Assembly: GCA_013339765.2 (NCBI GenBank)
Contig: CM023448.1
Span: forward strand, 325,666,941 to 325,730,940
Length of the DNA stretch: 64,000 bases
Reading direction: 5' to 3'
From: Haemaphysalis longicornis
Lineage: Eukaryota; Arthropoda; Arachnida; Ixodida; Ixodidae
The translations under genes were made by a program, and so were the position numbers. How positions within the stretch are numbered: the stretch's first letter is position 1; each line of letters opens with the position of its first letter. Shown in pieces: positions 11,434-22,235 of the stretch. The notes below the pieces were generated by a model. The model was given only the letters and a program-made list of their open reading frames with translations. It did not search any database and was not told the origin of the DNA.

Positions 11434-14400
11434 GCTTTCCTGAAGAGGCTGCAAGACATCACAGCCAAAGCTGATTGCGTGCTCGTCATGGAAGGCAGTC
11501 CAAGCGCACCTGCCTCAGGTATGGACAAGCAGTGGCTTGCACCAAGAAGTGACCCTCTAAAGCACCTCTGCTTCTTTTGTGCTGGCAGGTGAAAGTGCCG
11601 AGGCCGTGGCTGCGCTGCAGAAGGCAGGCGTTGATTTCCGTCATTTTGACATCACTACAGACCCGGAACTGTGTCAAAGTAAGCACTTTTCATTGCACTG
11701 CATTTAACCGTCTATTTGCTTGGATCACGGCATTACACATTCAGTACTCTACTATATTTATAAGGGAAATGTGGCCGTAGCTTGCATCAGAAGTGAGGCC
11801 GCTAAAGTACACAATCAAGCCAGAGAGCTCATGCATAGCAGCAGATTGTCTTAAACTGTATGTAATCTGGTGGGTAAACAAGAGCAGCAATTGCTACTGG
11901 CCAAAATATGCGATAGGCTGTAGGAGTTGTTGTTGGCTGCACCCGTTTGGCCACTGGATGGGGACTGCAGTCGCTAAAATGGGCAGCTTTTGGAGACGAT
12001 TAAGCAAAATGTGTCAGCCAGTAACACTTTGCAACAAGAAGCTGACCTTCCTTGGCTTTTTTTAAAGGCAGAGCTGTTTAAGCTTCTAGTTCTAAAACTG
12101 TTGTCATCAGTGAAGTAGAGAGGCTGAAAATGCTAGGCCAAGACGTGAGGGAAAGTGGCGAGGAGGCAAGGAGCCGACGAGCAGGTGTGGGGAGTGCGCG
12201 CCCCAAGAAAAAATTATGGCTAGGGAGGTCCCAGGAATCGAGCCTGGGACCTTTCCTTTACACCATGAAACCGGCAACCTAACCAATGGCGGAGAACATG
12301 TGCCGCCAGTTGGAAAGAAAAAAAGGTGTTGGCATGCAGTGCACAACACCTACAAGGAAAAAAGGCCAGATAGGAATTTTCACAAGAATTAGAGCCAAGT
12401 GGGTTAATTTATATTTATATTAAATGTTTATATTCATTAAGAATGCATGGCAAGTTGTGCTGCAGTGACTGCAATTTATAGTCATTACGAAATTTAGGTA
12501 TGGACCAGATATCACTATTTCACGTACACAACATGTTTATTCTATGCTTAAGGGAGGCCATTTGGAACTAAAATAAAATGCACGTGAAACTCGAAACCGG
12601 TACATGTGTTCTACTTTGACTAAGCTGAGGTCTTTGAAGGCTGTGTCCGTTGAAGCGAGATGTTCCAGGTTAGCAATGTGGCGGGCAATTTTCTTTTGAA
12701 ACAAAAATTTTGTTAATATTCATTTTGCTTGTAGTGCCCATACCAAACTGCAATAGTTAATATGCGACTAAACAAAGCATGGTAAATTTGAAGTTTCGCT
12801 TTCACAAGCAAAAGCAGTCTACAGCGAGAGAACATTCCGGTAACTTGAGCGAGCTTTTTGCTGATAGTTAATACATGTGAATCCCAATTCAGGTGAGAGG
12901 TAAAATTAATCCCTAGGATTTTGTGTTCATGGGTAATACAAATTTCATTTCCACCAGTATTCAAGGACATGATTAAGTTGTACTGGTTTATTCTTTGCCC
13001 GAAGCATCATAACTTTTGTTGGCATTGACTTTTATGCGATTTATTTCTGACCAAATAGAAAGCTGGTGTAATATTTCATTACATTTCATTGCTAAGGTAC
13101 GAACATCAGGCCCAGAAATTAATATACTACTACGATGTCTTCAAGGAAGGAGAAGGGGCCGCCAGCTCTGCTGTTTCTCCACCCTTGCGCCACTAGTGCA
13201 ATCTGTGCCTTTTTTTTCCTTTTTTACAGCAAAGCTGTTAGCCTCTAGTTGGTCATAGAATTTCGTGTCATAAACAAACAACCCAGGCAGGACTCAGCAG
13301 TTCTCGCCTAAGACGCTGAGCACATGCGTCAGGCTAATTCAGGCATACAGCATAGAGCTCAGTATTCGTTTAAAAAAAAAACACAAAACAAGCATCGAAA
13401 CTGCATTATGGAGGATGAGGTGCCTGTGAACAATGGGACCCCCCCACCATGTGTTCCTGGTAGAGATCATGTTTGAAGGCTAGGCCGGATTAGTGTCACT
13501 AAATAGAGCTGTTCTTGCCCAAGCATCGAGTGCAAGTGACAAGCCCGCCGAGTAGGGTTGCCACCTGGCTGGTTTTTGACCGGCCCGACCGGTTTTTTAG
13601 ACAGTGGGCCGCTTGCCGGTCCATACCTAAAACCGGCCGTCATTTGCCGGTTTTTTGGCCATTGGGCCATGATTATGATCGTTTTGGTGTTTTATGAGCG
13701 TCAATTCAGCAACTACGGCGGTAAATATGTGCCGACAAGCTGCGCAAAGGCACGTGAGCAAAGAAAATACATCAGGTGTTTCCAGAGAATCACGTCACAT
13801 TTCCTTTTTAGATACTCTTAGTCACTTTCTACCCAAATTTTATGCTGATTTCTCGCAAGGAAAACACTACAATAACCGGCATTGCATGGCAAAAAAAACA
13901 AAACAAAACATGGCGTCTGTTTTTCAACACAAGTTCAACCTTGGGGAAAGGTGGCAACCCTACCGCCGAGACGACGAGAAACATTTCATATCCTCCCCCA
14001 CAACATTTGTAGTGGTCTACAACAGCTTCGCTGGACATCCATCCACTTTTGCGGGGTGGGATAGCTTTTTTTTTTTTTTTTTTTTTGTAGGCCCTGGTTC
14101 GATTCACGCATTGCCTACTTTTGGTAATTGTATAGTGTGCACGTGTACCATATTCTTATGCTCTGCGTTTGCTGGTTAAACATTTAATTAGCACACCCCT
14201 CAGAGTTAATTAACGTAAGCACAAGAACTGTTGCTTGCCTGCATCCCTTGCTGCCCATCTTCTTCACTGTTTTCTGTTGATGTTCCACAGTTGGCAAGCT
14301 CATTCCTTGCTTGCATTTCAGAACTGATCGACCATGTGGCAGACAAAGGCGCTTGCAAGTACCCCCTCCTGTTTGTGTATGGCGACTTTGTTGGCGGCAT

Positions 14401-17400
14401 TGAGAAGATCAAGCAGATGGACGAGCAGGGGCAGCTCGCTAAGTTCTGTGGCAGTGGAACTCTGACTGAAAGGTATTTATTTTCTACCAGTAGCAGGCCT
14501 TGGTTACTACGTTAACCGGGAACTTGTTGATAATTAAATAAAAGCTCAAAAGACTGTTAGTGTGCACTAAATATTTTTATGGCCTACTGCTCAACAGGCT
14601 TCATTTGGTATAAGCAGGTTGCGAAATAAAAAGCGAAACAGCTCAAAACATTTTATTTGCATGCAAGCCAGGTCGTACTACTACTTGCTGAATAGAATCC
14701 ATAGCCGGTCAGCTTTGTTTGCTGGAAGCAAAGCTGGCGCACACCTTTTTCGAGAGCATCTATAGGTGCTTCCCCTAGCTGAGCAAAAGGTCCTTGCTGG
14801 AAACGAAGTCCCTGAGGGACTGTATTATGCGCTGGGCCTCCTGCGAGGACCCTACCCCAGTAGGCTGCGCAACCGCGTCGTCAGAGTCGCCACTTTAACT
14901 GCTGTCCGCAGCATGTATCTGCGCAACGATCGCCTCTTCAGTGAGGCACTCGAACATTTATAAAACATCGGCCCTGATGTTCCTTCCATGATAAAACGGA
15001 GGCAGTTGAGGTACCCAGTCGAATTCAAAGCGGCGCGCACGTGACACAACAAGCGAACGCGCAGGTGAGTAGCGCGGGCTCGCGAGCGGGCGTGGGGATG
15101 ATGCCAAAGTGGCGGCACCAGGAGGGGGCTTGGGAGCGAAAAAAACCGCTCTCCTTCTCTTGCCCCCCTCACATTCTCGTAAGTGGCCCGGCACAGTCGA
15201 CTTGCTTTCTGAGGGGTGGAAGGGATGCAAGGCGTACCGTGGCTCGCGGGGCATGCCGTCAGCGGTGACTCTGTGCGGAGAGTCGGCGGCATCTTGCATT
15301 TTCGGTGCACACTGTAACCGGATTCAATCGTTATACAGCATAGACCATTTATAACGTAACCGCTTATAGTGCGGGACCGGATATAACGTTTCCTCGCCCT
15401 CGGTAGGCCTCCCATAGAAATCAATGCACAAGCGTGCCACTTATAATGTGTTTGCCCAAAGCACAATACCATTTATAGTACGGTTTTTCAGGTCCGCTGA
15501 TCGACCGGCCCAGCTGGGGTATCTTTTTAGGGTCGCGAGAATGAAGAAAAAAGACTGAATCAGCCATCCTACGCAGTGCAAAGTACTTGCTTTCCTCTAA
15601 CTTCCACATAGAAAAGAAAAAAAATAGGCGCCCTTTAGTTCACGTGTTCTGTTTGCACTTGCGTGATAACCACAACTGCCCTTGCTTGACGCACCTTGGT
15701 AAATAGCGAGCCCCTCTCCCCTCCTCCCTAGCATGTGCGGTAAGCTGTTTCTATTGGAGCGTTGTGTCGATAAGCAACCGCCTTTTCCCTGTTCAAACAC
15801 CTGGAGATAGCGAGCGGCGACGCCAGAGAGTTCCACTACCTGTACATTGTGCTGATAAGCAACCACCTTCGGCATCGCAAGCGCAAGATGGAACGGGGGG
15901 GGGGGGGGGACTTGCTCGCATTCTTAATCACGTTGTTGTGCGGTGTCCATTCATAAACGCTAAGAAACACAGCCGTGCTCCCTCAAAACTCAAAACATTA
16001 AGGAAGTTAAAGTGGCGTTCACCGTTTGTGAGGCTGCGCTTGCGGTTTGTAAGGTCCTGCAGCAGTGGCTGATTTGAAGAAAAAAAAGACTAAATAAAGA
16101 TCGCACCTCTACTTCTAATCACCGTGCATTTGAGTGATGATCAACAAAGATTGATTTGAGAGATAGGTTGCAATGCGGTTGTATGTGCGCATGTTTTGTT
16201 TATAGTGTGGTACCGCTTCTAGTGCAGATTTTTGCGGCTCCCGCGACATACGTTATAAGCGGTCTACACTGTATCTGATATCATGGCACTGGAGTTTGGA
16301 TTTGTGTGCGCGAATCCCAGCCAGAGGCACAAAAGTGCACATTTTTGCAAATTTTTGGAGCACTTTAGCGATGCTGGAGTATTGATTTTGCAGCCAAATT
16401 AAATTTTGTGAATCAGACGGGCATGACCATCACTGGTCAATCCACATGTTGGGCGTAGAAACAACTAATGACGTGGCGTGGCCAACATCAAAGTTAACAG
16501 TCAGGAATACCAGTTCACTATTTTATAATATAAAGCCAGCCATGCTCCGAGCACTTGCTGTAAGTGATGAGGAAAAGGAGGCCGTTGTAGCCAATGGGAG
16601 CTTTGATGAAGGGTTTGCGGCTACATGCAGCCTATGAGAATAGTGTTGCCTGGCTTGGCAGCCAATTGCAATTTTGCTGACAAGCCCGGTTACGAGGATA
16701 TGGGAAAGTGAGCTTTTCAGCATGTGAGCCAAATAGTGCATGAGTGATCATGCATTTTAAAAAAAATGTAAAGGGGATGGTGTGACCACCAGTCTGAGTA
16801 TGGCTCGGAATGTTGCCGTTTGGCACAGTTAGCTAGTTATTAGCAATGTATTTTGCGATGTCAGTGACCAGTGATTACTGGCAAAATGGTTGGTGACCAT
16901 TTATTTTTAAACTTTAGGACCAGCGCTAATTGTGCAGGTGTTTAGACAACATGACGTTTTTCAGCCACCCAAAGGTTGACGCTCCTTTATGTTGTAAATA
17001 AGCAACTTAGCGAGTGCAGTACGACTGCTATCCTCAGGTATGAAACCTGCACCACATAGTATAGTGAGACACAACCACATGCCTGCACGATGTTCATCAA
17101 AGAGATCGGAAGGGGCAGAGGTGCGGATTGAGCGCAGGATTCATAGGTTCTGCAGCGCGAGCTTCTGCTTTACCCTTTGCGAGTTGCGGAGAGCTAGCAG
17201 AGTAGGCCACTGATACCCCTTGGGGCTGGTGTAACTCAATATGATCCAAATGGGATTTCACTTCATGCCATTGTGTGCTTGTACTGCGTTATCTGTGTAC
17301 ACTACACATGTCCGTGGTGCTGCTAGTTTTTAGCTCAAGAAGAGTTTACATATCAGTGCCTGCTCTCAAAACTGCAGCGCTGACAAAACAAATCATTTCT

Positions 17401-20400
17401 GGACAGTTCAGAGTTAGACTGTATTTTCCAAGGTATAATTTGTTAAGTCGGTCCAAATTCTCCAGTCATGGCATTGGCTTGTGCTTAGAATCGAATGAAG
17501 GAGCTGCCAATATGCCTACATGCTCGGTGATTGTGGTTCAGCGCACTCAACCACAGAGCTGATGGCGAAGAAAAGAACTGAAGCAAATGCGTATCTGTCA
17601 TGCTGAAACTGAAACCGAAACCAGTTCATTGGGAACTACTTTGGTGCATTAACACAGAGCAGTTAGCTCTCCCCCCTCTCCTCCTCTCTCCTGGTAGCTT
17701 TCTCTCCCATTGCCACAGAAAGTTGTGCTTGAGTATGGGAGACGTGGAGTGGATGCTGTGGTATTTTGTGAAGTTACATTGCAAGGTGGCAACGTTTCAT
17801 GAACAGAGCCATCAAAGGGTGCAGTTTCTTTGGTACATAAAAAATTTGGTGTCCTTATGCTGTAGAGTGAGGACCACTTACTATGGCACTGTCTCACATT
17901 GCATCCAACAAGGATACAGCAGCTTGTGGCGACAAGCCTCAGCTTTGAGGACACGTCTTGTTCTGTTGTGTGGACCACAAGGTCCCCATCGTCATTCACT
18001 TTTAGATTTCATTTGAGTAGCCAGCCTTTTAATACGAAAGTGTTTCATGACGGGATTCACCAAGATATAGTCACTGACATCATATCTGTCACGGAAATGA
18101 CATCTCGGAAATGGCCCCGCTCGGATTCGAGCCCACGAACTTTCTCGCCGGAATGGGAGGTACGAAGCACTCTGCCAACTGCACTATGAACTGACGCGTA
18201 AACAGGTCTACGAACGCGCCTTATATCCTTTCCTATGACCTTCTTTATTCATATGGTGCTGCCATCAAGGAGAGGTGAAGTGAAGTAGTGCATCATGATG
18301 CTATTGAATGCCGACAGTTGGCACCTTGATGTGTGGGCTAACGTACGGGATAGCAGAGGACCCTGGCTAGCTTCGCTAGAGAACGCTACGCACCGTACAC
18401 TAGCCCTGCGGAATCCGAAGACTCACGCGCGGGTTCGGGTACTCACATGCGGTAGACAGGCTCCGGCAATCCAAAGTGAGGCTTTATTGCCTGGCAGATA
18501 CAGGGCATATACCAGACAACACGACTATCACTTGCGGGGAGACAGTGGCTCCTGTCGCTCGCTCAAGCCGCGGGACTAAGACCTTGATATCCGTCATCAC
18601 GGCCGTGGGAGCAGGGGAGGCATCCCGTGCGACAGATCAGGGCAGAATCTCTCAGCAGAGTCTGTGGAGCCAACTGGGTTCACCGTCATCGGGGCATTCG
18701 ACGTAGGCACTGCCGAGCCAACGGATTCCGACCGAATCGCCCAGTCGACTCCCCAGCGGAGCGCTCGTTCGTCCTTCAGGTCAGCTCGGAGGGGAGAGAA
18801 GGTCTTCCCTAGGTCGGGGAGAGGGTGGCGCAAAGGAAGGTGACAAACCGGTCCTCCTTCCCTCGCACACACGTTCGCAGCGAGCCGGTTCCGCGCGTCG
18901 CGCGGGGTCATGAAGAGGACACAACCTACGTGACGTGCCGGCTACCCAAAATGGCGGCTACCAGCTTGCGAAAACATGTGCAGGCGAGGCGTAGGGAAAC
19001 AAGGGTCCCCACAGATGCCAGCACCTTCTTGTACGGGGGATGCGCATGAATTGAGGCACCCTAGCTAGAGTGTACTAGAGTACACGCTGCGGTGTTTCTG
19101 TGCCGCCTACTGCTTCGGGTGTGATGGCCCCATGTAAGAAAACGTACATTAAGCACCGCAGAAAGGAAACGACGCCGACTGGCAAATGTCGCGCTCGTGA
19201 CTGCTTTGGTGCGACGAGAGACATGCCAGTGGGAAGCAGAATGCGTTCACGTATTCACGGTCCAAGGTACAAACTCTGCCTCTCGCATTCCACAAGCTGC
19301 GCTCGTCGCAACGCAACCGTCTGTCATACACGCGACGGAGCAGGACTGAAGTGGTCACACCTTTGCCGAAGTGACATGCCAGCAGGACGTCACTCGCAAA
19401 GCACACCCGCAAGACAGCTACTGACCTGCAAGTCATGCTCCTTTCGCTGCAGCGAACCGTATGTTCAGCAAATGATTCACTGACAACCCGCTCGGTTTCG
19501 TTAGCGTGGTTTTCAAGCGGCTGGGGTTGCAGTCAGATTTACGCAATGCTCCGGCGCGTGCAATCCAGTGTCTAACGCTGCCATACCGACGTAATATAAA
19601 TAACAATGTGCAAGTTCACATCAATGCACAATAAACATTCAACTGCTCCTGTGAAGGCACAGTTCACTGTCATGTTTTACTGATTCCTATGAAAGAGGGA
19701 TCAACCACATTTTATGTTTATCTGGTCGTCTTTCCCTTTTATCATCACCTGATTACCACCCTCTCTTGATGCTCTGTGGCAAAGCAAATAAATTTCGGCT
19801 ACCTTGTTTGTTGCAGGCTTGAACAGCTGATCAAGAAGGCGCCAGTGATGGTTTTCATGAAGGGCTCACCTGACGCACCTCGGTGTGGCTTCAGCCGTAC
19901 TCTCATGGAGATCCTCAAAAACAACAAGTACGTTGTCATTAGGCATGACCCTCATGTTCTGGGCTGCCTTCAAAACTACCAGATTTTTTAGAAGCTTTTC
20001 CTGTTTTTCTTTAATGCCATGTGCGCTTGTTTTATGGCCGACATCACCAAAAAATTCATTCTGTGCAGTTAGCATAACTGGAGACCTTGAAATTGTGCTG
20101 CGATATCTCCAGTGTTCAGTGAATCATAAAAAAGCAGGCACTAAGCTATTTAGTATAGACAGTCCTCAAATGGAACAAGCTTCCCCTTTTTCCCCTTCAC
20201 TGACTGGGATGCCAAAACATCTACCATGCTTTTCTGGCATTGCAAAATTGGTTGTCTGCTGTGACCACTTTCTTATGCAGTGCGTGGAAAATGAAAGAGC
20301 CAGCTGTGTTGGACATTGTTGGAGCAAGCACAACAGTAGGAAATCTTAGGATCACAGCTCTAATCGAAGTCCACACTAATGTCGCTCAAGCCACAGGGCC

Positions 20401-21805
20401 ATTAAAAATCAGTTGTGAAGGTCAAACTAGCCAGTCTTCAGAGCTGCTTTTGTGAATTGGTGAGGCTCTGCTGTGGCCCAAACTTGCAGGCTACCTGAAA
20501 GTGCCATTGGCCTAAAGGAGTGTACTTCTGTGCTGCTGCCATTGTAAGTGGCGCAGACACTACACAGCAGCCTCTGCTGTAGTGATGAAGACCAGTCGTG
20601 TGCTTGTTTGGTGGGGAGCACTGTTATTCGAGGGGGAGGGGAAGGAAAGCGATGCAAATGCAATGTTGCAGCAAAGAAGTTAATAAGTATCGCCTGGCTT
20701 TCACCTTCAAAGCACGTAGGCAGACAAGTGTGCTGGGGAATTTTTTTCTTATTGTCTGTGTTCTTTTTCTTTTTTTTTTTACACACTGTGATGGAAACAA
20801 ATTTGTTGCTTGCAGTAGCTCACTTTACTAATAGCAGCATTTTCTAGTGGTGGTGTGCCTGATGAGCGCCGTGTTACACATCACTGAGTTTAAAAGCTTC
20901 AACTGTGCTGGAAACACGTGTCGCTTAGCGAATCAGTGTTTTGACTTGTAGTGCTGCAACCCAATCTTTGTTTCAGGGTCAGCTTTGACAGTTTTGACAT
21001 CTTGACAGATGAAGAGGTGCGCCAGGGGCTCAAAGAGTACTCCAACTGGCCGACGTACCCACAAGTTTATGCCAAAGGAACGCTCGTGGGTGGCCTCGAC
21101 ATTATCAAGGTATGCGGGGCACATGCACAATGGACATTTTGAGGCACCATATTTTTCAGTGTACAACGCACTTTTTCCTCCGTAATTGCTGTCGCTGCGT
21201 CATACAGTGGCACAACTTTATCCAGCTCTTCATGTTTGTGAACAAGAATTTTATGCAATTATTCAAGTATAGCAGGACAATCGCTTTATCCAGCTCTTCA
21301 TGTGTGTGAACAAGAATTTTATGCAATTATTCAAGTATAGCAGGACAATTCAGCCATGAGAGCAACGCAAGTAGTCCGTTACTGCCAGTAAAAAAATGTC
21401 TTTTTGTCGTGACATATTTGTAACCACAAATTTAGCCAACATGTTTTGCATAATTGCTTGAGGGTGATGAAACGACACAACTGAGCCATGCTGGCTGTAA
21501 CAAATCCATTCTGTCATTTTGGCTTCTTTCGGTGTTTGGCAGCCTGAATGTTTCAATGAAGGGCAAGCTACCTTATCGCAGTGGGCTGTAATAGTGCTGT
21601 GGGTCCATTGAGGCGGCTTTTTCAGTTGGCAGCACTTTGATGCACTACAGACAGCCGTGTCTGATGTTGAACAGGGGTTTCTATTGCCTGTGGCATGCCA
21701 GCCGACTGGATAAATTGTATCGCCATGGTCAGCACTGTTAAAGCGCTGTGTTGCTTGCAGGAACTGCAAGAGTCTGGCGAACTCATGGCAGCTCTCAACC
21801 CCTGA
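11434..21805 (+). CDS. GLRX3: Glutaredoxin-3-like protein (PICOT), 3' six exons
   Basis: GLRX3 is a cytosolic monothiol glutaredoxin that carries [2Fe-2S] clusters and aids iron distribution. Six coding exons join in frame: 11434-11518, 11589-11678, 14322-14472, 19817-19927, 20977-21109, 21761-21805 (TGA), giving 204 residues. All junctions are GT-AG. The first Grx-like domain (exons 1-3) keeps the fold signature (VLVMEGSPSAP, FDITTD, KYPLLFVYGDFVGGIEKIK), but the CGFS site reads SGES. The second domain (exons 4-6) is intact: FMKGSPDAPRCGFS, FDILTDEEVRQGLKEYSNWP, GGLDIIKELQESGEL. The thioredoxin domain that precedes the Grx repeats in GLRX3 is not visible; the first exon begins at phase 0, so upstream exons must exist or the protein is shortened. 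Introns reach 5.3 kb and hold MITEs and a solo LTR. A poly(A) signal lies at 21898. Family assignment is firm; the 5' end is unknown. Confidence 0.88.
12205..12300 (-). repeat. tRNA-like (SINE head) fragment
   Basis: On the minus strand this reads like a tRNA 3' half with a B-box-like GGCTCGATTCC, preceded by an A-box-like TTGGTTAGGTTGCCGG. The arms are imperfect and there is no clean tRNA fold, so it is more likely a SINE head than a working tRNA. Confidence 0.4.
12500..13145 (-). pseudogene. Decayed LINE reverse transcriptase fragment
   Basis: The minus-strand frame 12970-12713 reads like the C-terminal part of a non-LTR retrotransposon reverse transcriptase: HKILGINFTSHLNWDSHV, then LVKAKLQIYHALFSRILTI and VWYG. 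The upstream piece (13140-12971) continues in shifted frames with CNEILHQLSIWSEIN and a KTKVMMLRA-like motif. Frameshifts and stops show it is dead. It lies in an intron of the GLRX3-like gene on the opposite strand. Confidence 0.75.
13553..13962. mobile_element. hAT-type MITE with 8-bp target-site duplication
   Basis: The 410-bp element has terminal inverted repeats TAGGGTTGCCACCT (left) and AGGTGGCAACCCTA (right). It is flanked by an exact 8-bp duplication, CCGCCGAG, at 13545-13552 and 13963-13970. An 8-bp target duplication with ends of this kind fits the hAT superfamily. The interior is non-coding: CCGG-rich at the left, AT-rich with an A-rich patch at the right. Confidence 0.88.
13971..14321. 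other. GLRX3 intron sequence with long T run
   Basis: A run of about 22 T (14066-14087) precedes GTTCGATTC, a B-box-like word. No complete SINE could be delimited. Confidence 0.4.
14473..15335. other. GLRX3 intron sequence, CpG-rich block
   Basis: Intronic. The 14760-15300 part is CpG-rich and holds overlapping open frames on both strands (longest about 200 codons on minus) that resemble no protein I know. It is probably a dispersed repeat or an LTR remnant. Confidence 0.35.
15336..16271. mobile_element. Tigger/pogo-like non-autonomous DNA transposon
   Basis: The left end reads CAGCATAGACCATTTATAAC. The right end, reverse-complemented, reads CAGTGTAGACCGCTTATAAC. Both are flanked directly by TA (15334-15335 and 16272-16273). 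TA target sites plus CAG-starting ends with a TATAACG word fit the Tc1/mariner branch that includes pogo and Tigger. The 936-bp interior has no transposase frame. It contains a G run of about 16 bases (15894-15909). Confidence 0.78.
16274..18094. other. GLRX3 intron sequence
   Basis: No exon was recognised. The stretch 16580-16760 resembles 24580-24700 (shared words TGAGCCAA-TAGT, TTCATGAGTGAT/TGCATGAGTGAT, GCATTTAAAA), which points to an undescribed dispersed repeat. Confidence 0.4.
18095..18205 (-). repeat. tRNA-derived SINE-like head
   Basis: On the minus strand, an A-box-like TAGTGCAGTTGGCAGAGTGC is followed by a B box, GGCTCGAATCC. The intervening arm does not fold as a tRNA anticodon arm, so this is read as a SINE head of a family different from the Ruka-like copies. 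Confidence 0.5.
18332..19013 (-). mobile_element. Solo LTR with 4-bp target-site duplication
   Basis: The block starts TGTGGG and ends CCCACA, the TG..CA inverted ends of an LTR, and is flanked by GATG on both sides (18328-18331 and 19014-19017). On the minus strand AATAAA (TTTATT at 18483-18488) follows a CpG-rich U3-like region, which sets the orientation. The 682-bp length and 4-bp duplication fit a Ty3/gypsy-type solo LTR. No internal retroelement region is attached. It sits in the intron before the CGFS exon of the GLRX3-like gene. Confidence 0.72.
19018..19816. other. GLRX3 intron sequence
   Basis: The 127-codon open frame at 19100-19483 (+) is arginine/cysteine-rich and matches no protein I know. 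It has no splice or start context linking it to the surrounding gene and is treated as chance or repeat sequence. Confidence 0.35.
21216..21351. repeat. 68-bp tandem duplication
   Basis: Two near-identical 68-bp copies (21216-21283 and 21284-21351), both starting CTTTATCCAGCTCTTCATG and ending with GCAGGACAAT. Only one or two mismatches separate them. It lies in the last intron of the GLRX3-like gene and appears recent. Confidence 0.9.
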
Positions 21806-21824
21806 CAACCCTGTGCTCCTTTGA

Positions 21825-21885
21825 GTGAACTGCATGGAAGAGTCTGACAAACTTGTGGCTGCTCTCAACACCTGACGGCCCTGTA
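21825..21885 (+). pseudogene. Decayed duplicate of the last GLRX3 exon in the 3' UTR
   Basis: About 65 bases after the true last exon a second copy reads GAACTGCA-TGGA-AGAGTCTG, GGCTGCTCTCAACA, CCTGACGGCCCTGT. It parallels the genuine GAACTGCAAGAGTCTG, GGCAGCTCTCAACC, CCTGACAACCCTGT. A 4-base insertion breaks its frame. It lies in the 3' UTR. Confidence 0.8.
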
Positions 21886-21897
21886 CCTGTTTGTTTT

Positions 21898-21903
21898 AAT
21901 AAA
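21898..21903 (+). terminator. Poly(A) signal AATAAA of the GLRX3-like gene
   Basis: A canonical AATAAA lies 93 bases after the TGA, followed by a T/G-rich stretch (GTGTTCTATTCTTTTC) suitable as a downstream element. Confidence 0.7.
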
Positions 21904-22235
21904 CTGCATTATAATGCTTCTCTGAAAACAAGTGTTCTATTCTTTTCTAAGCAGAATTATGGGGCAGGGTCATGGGTGCCTCAGGTGCAAGAGCTGCCTG
22001 TAACAAGCCAGAATAGGTAAGTGGCTCTGAACAAATGTGTCCCGGATTGTTTTCGTGAGGGTATTTGCTGCATTTGGACTGGCTTTGCTCCTCACATTTT
22101 ATTGTGAATACACTGGAATCCTGTAAATAATCTTATCACTCAAATCGATCAAACCTAGAGGTCCCATTCAAATATTATGCTGTGTGTTTCAGTTTCAATT
22201 AATTCTATTTTTCATTTCATTAGACCAAATGTTAA

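Noticed and set aside
13694..14179. 161-codon open frame on the plus strand
   Set aside because: It crosses the right end of the hAT-type MITE and a poly-T run, so it is chance.
14852..15472. 206-codon open frame on the minus strand
   Set aside because: No resemblance to known proteins. It runs across the left border of the transposon at 15336 and lies in a CpG-rich repeat-like intron block.
18095..18205. Functional tRNA gene
   Set aside because: A and B boxes are present, but the acceptor and anticodon arms do not pair; a SINE head is more likely. The same holds for the heads at 4381, 9726, 12300 and 25977.
19100..19483. 127-codon cysteine/arginine-rich frame
   Set aside because: No signal peptide, domain or homology recognised; it lies in an intron just beyond a solo LTR.
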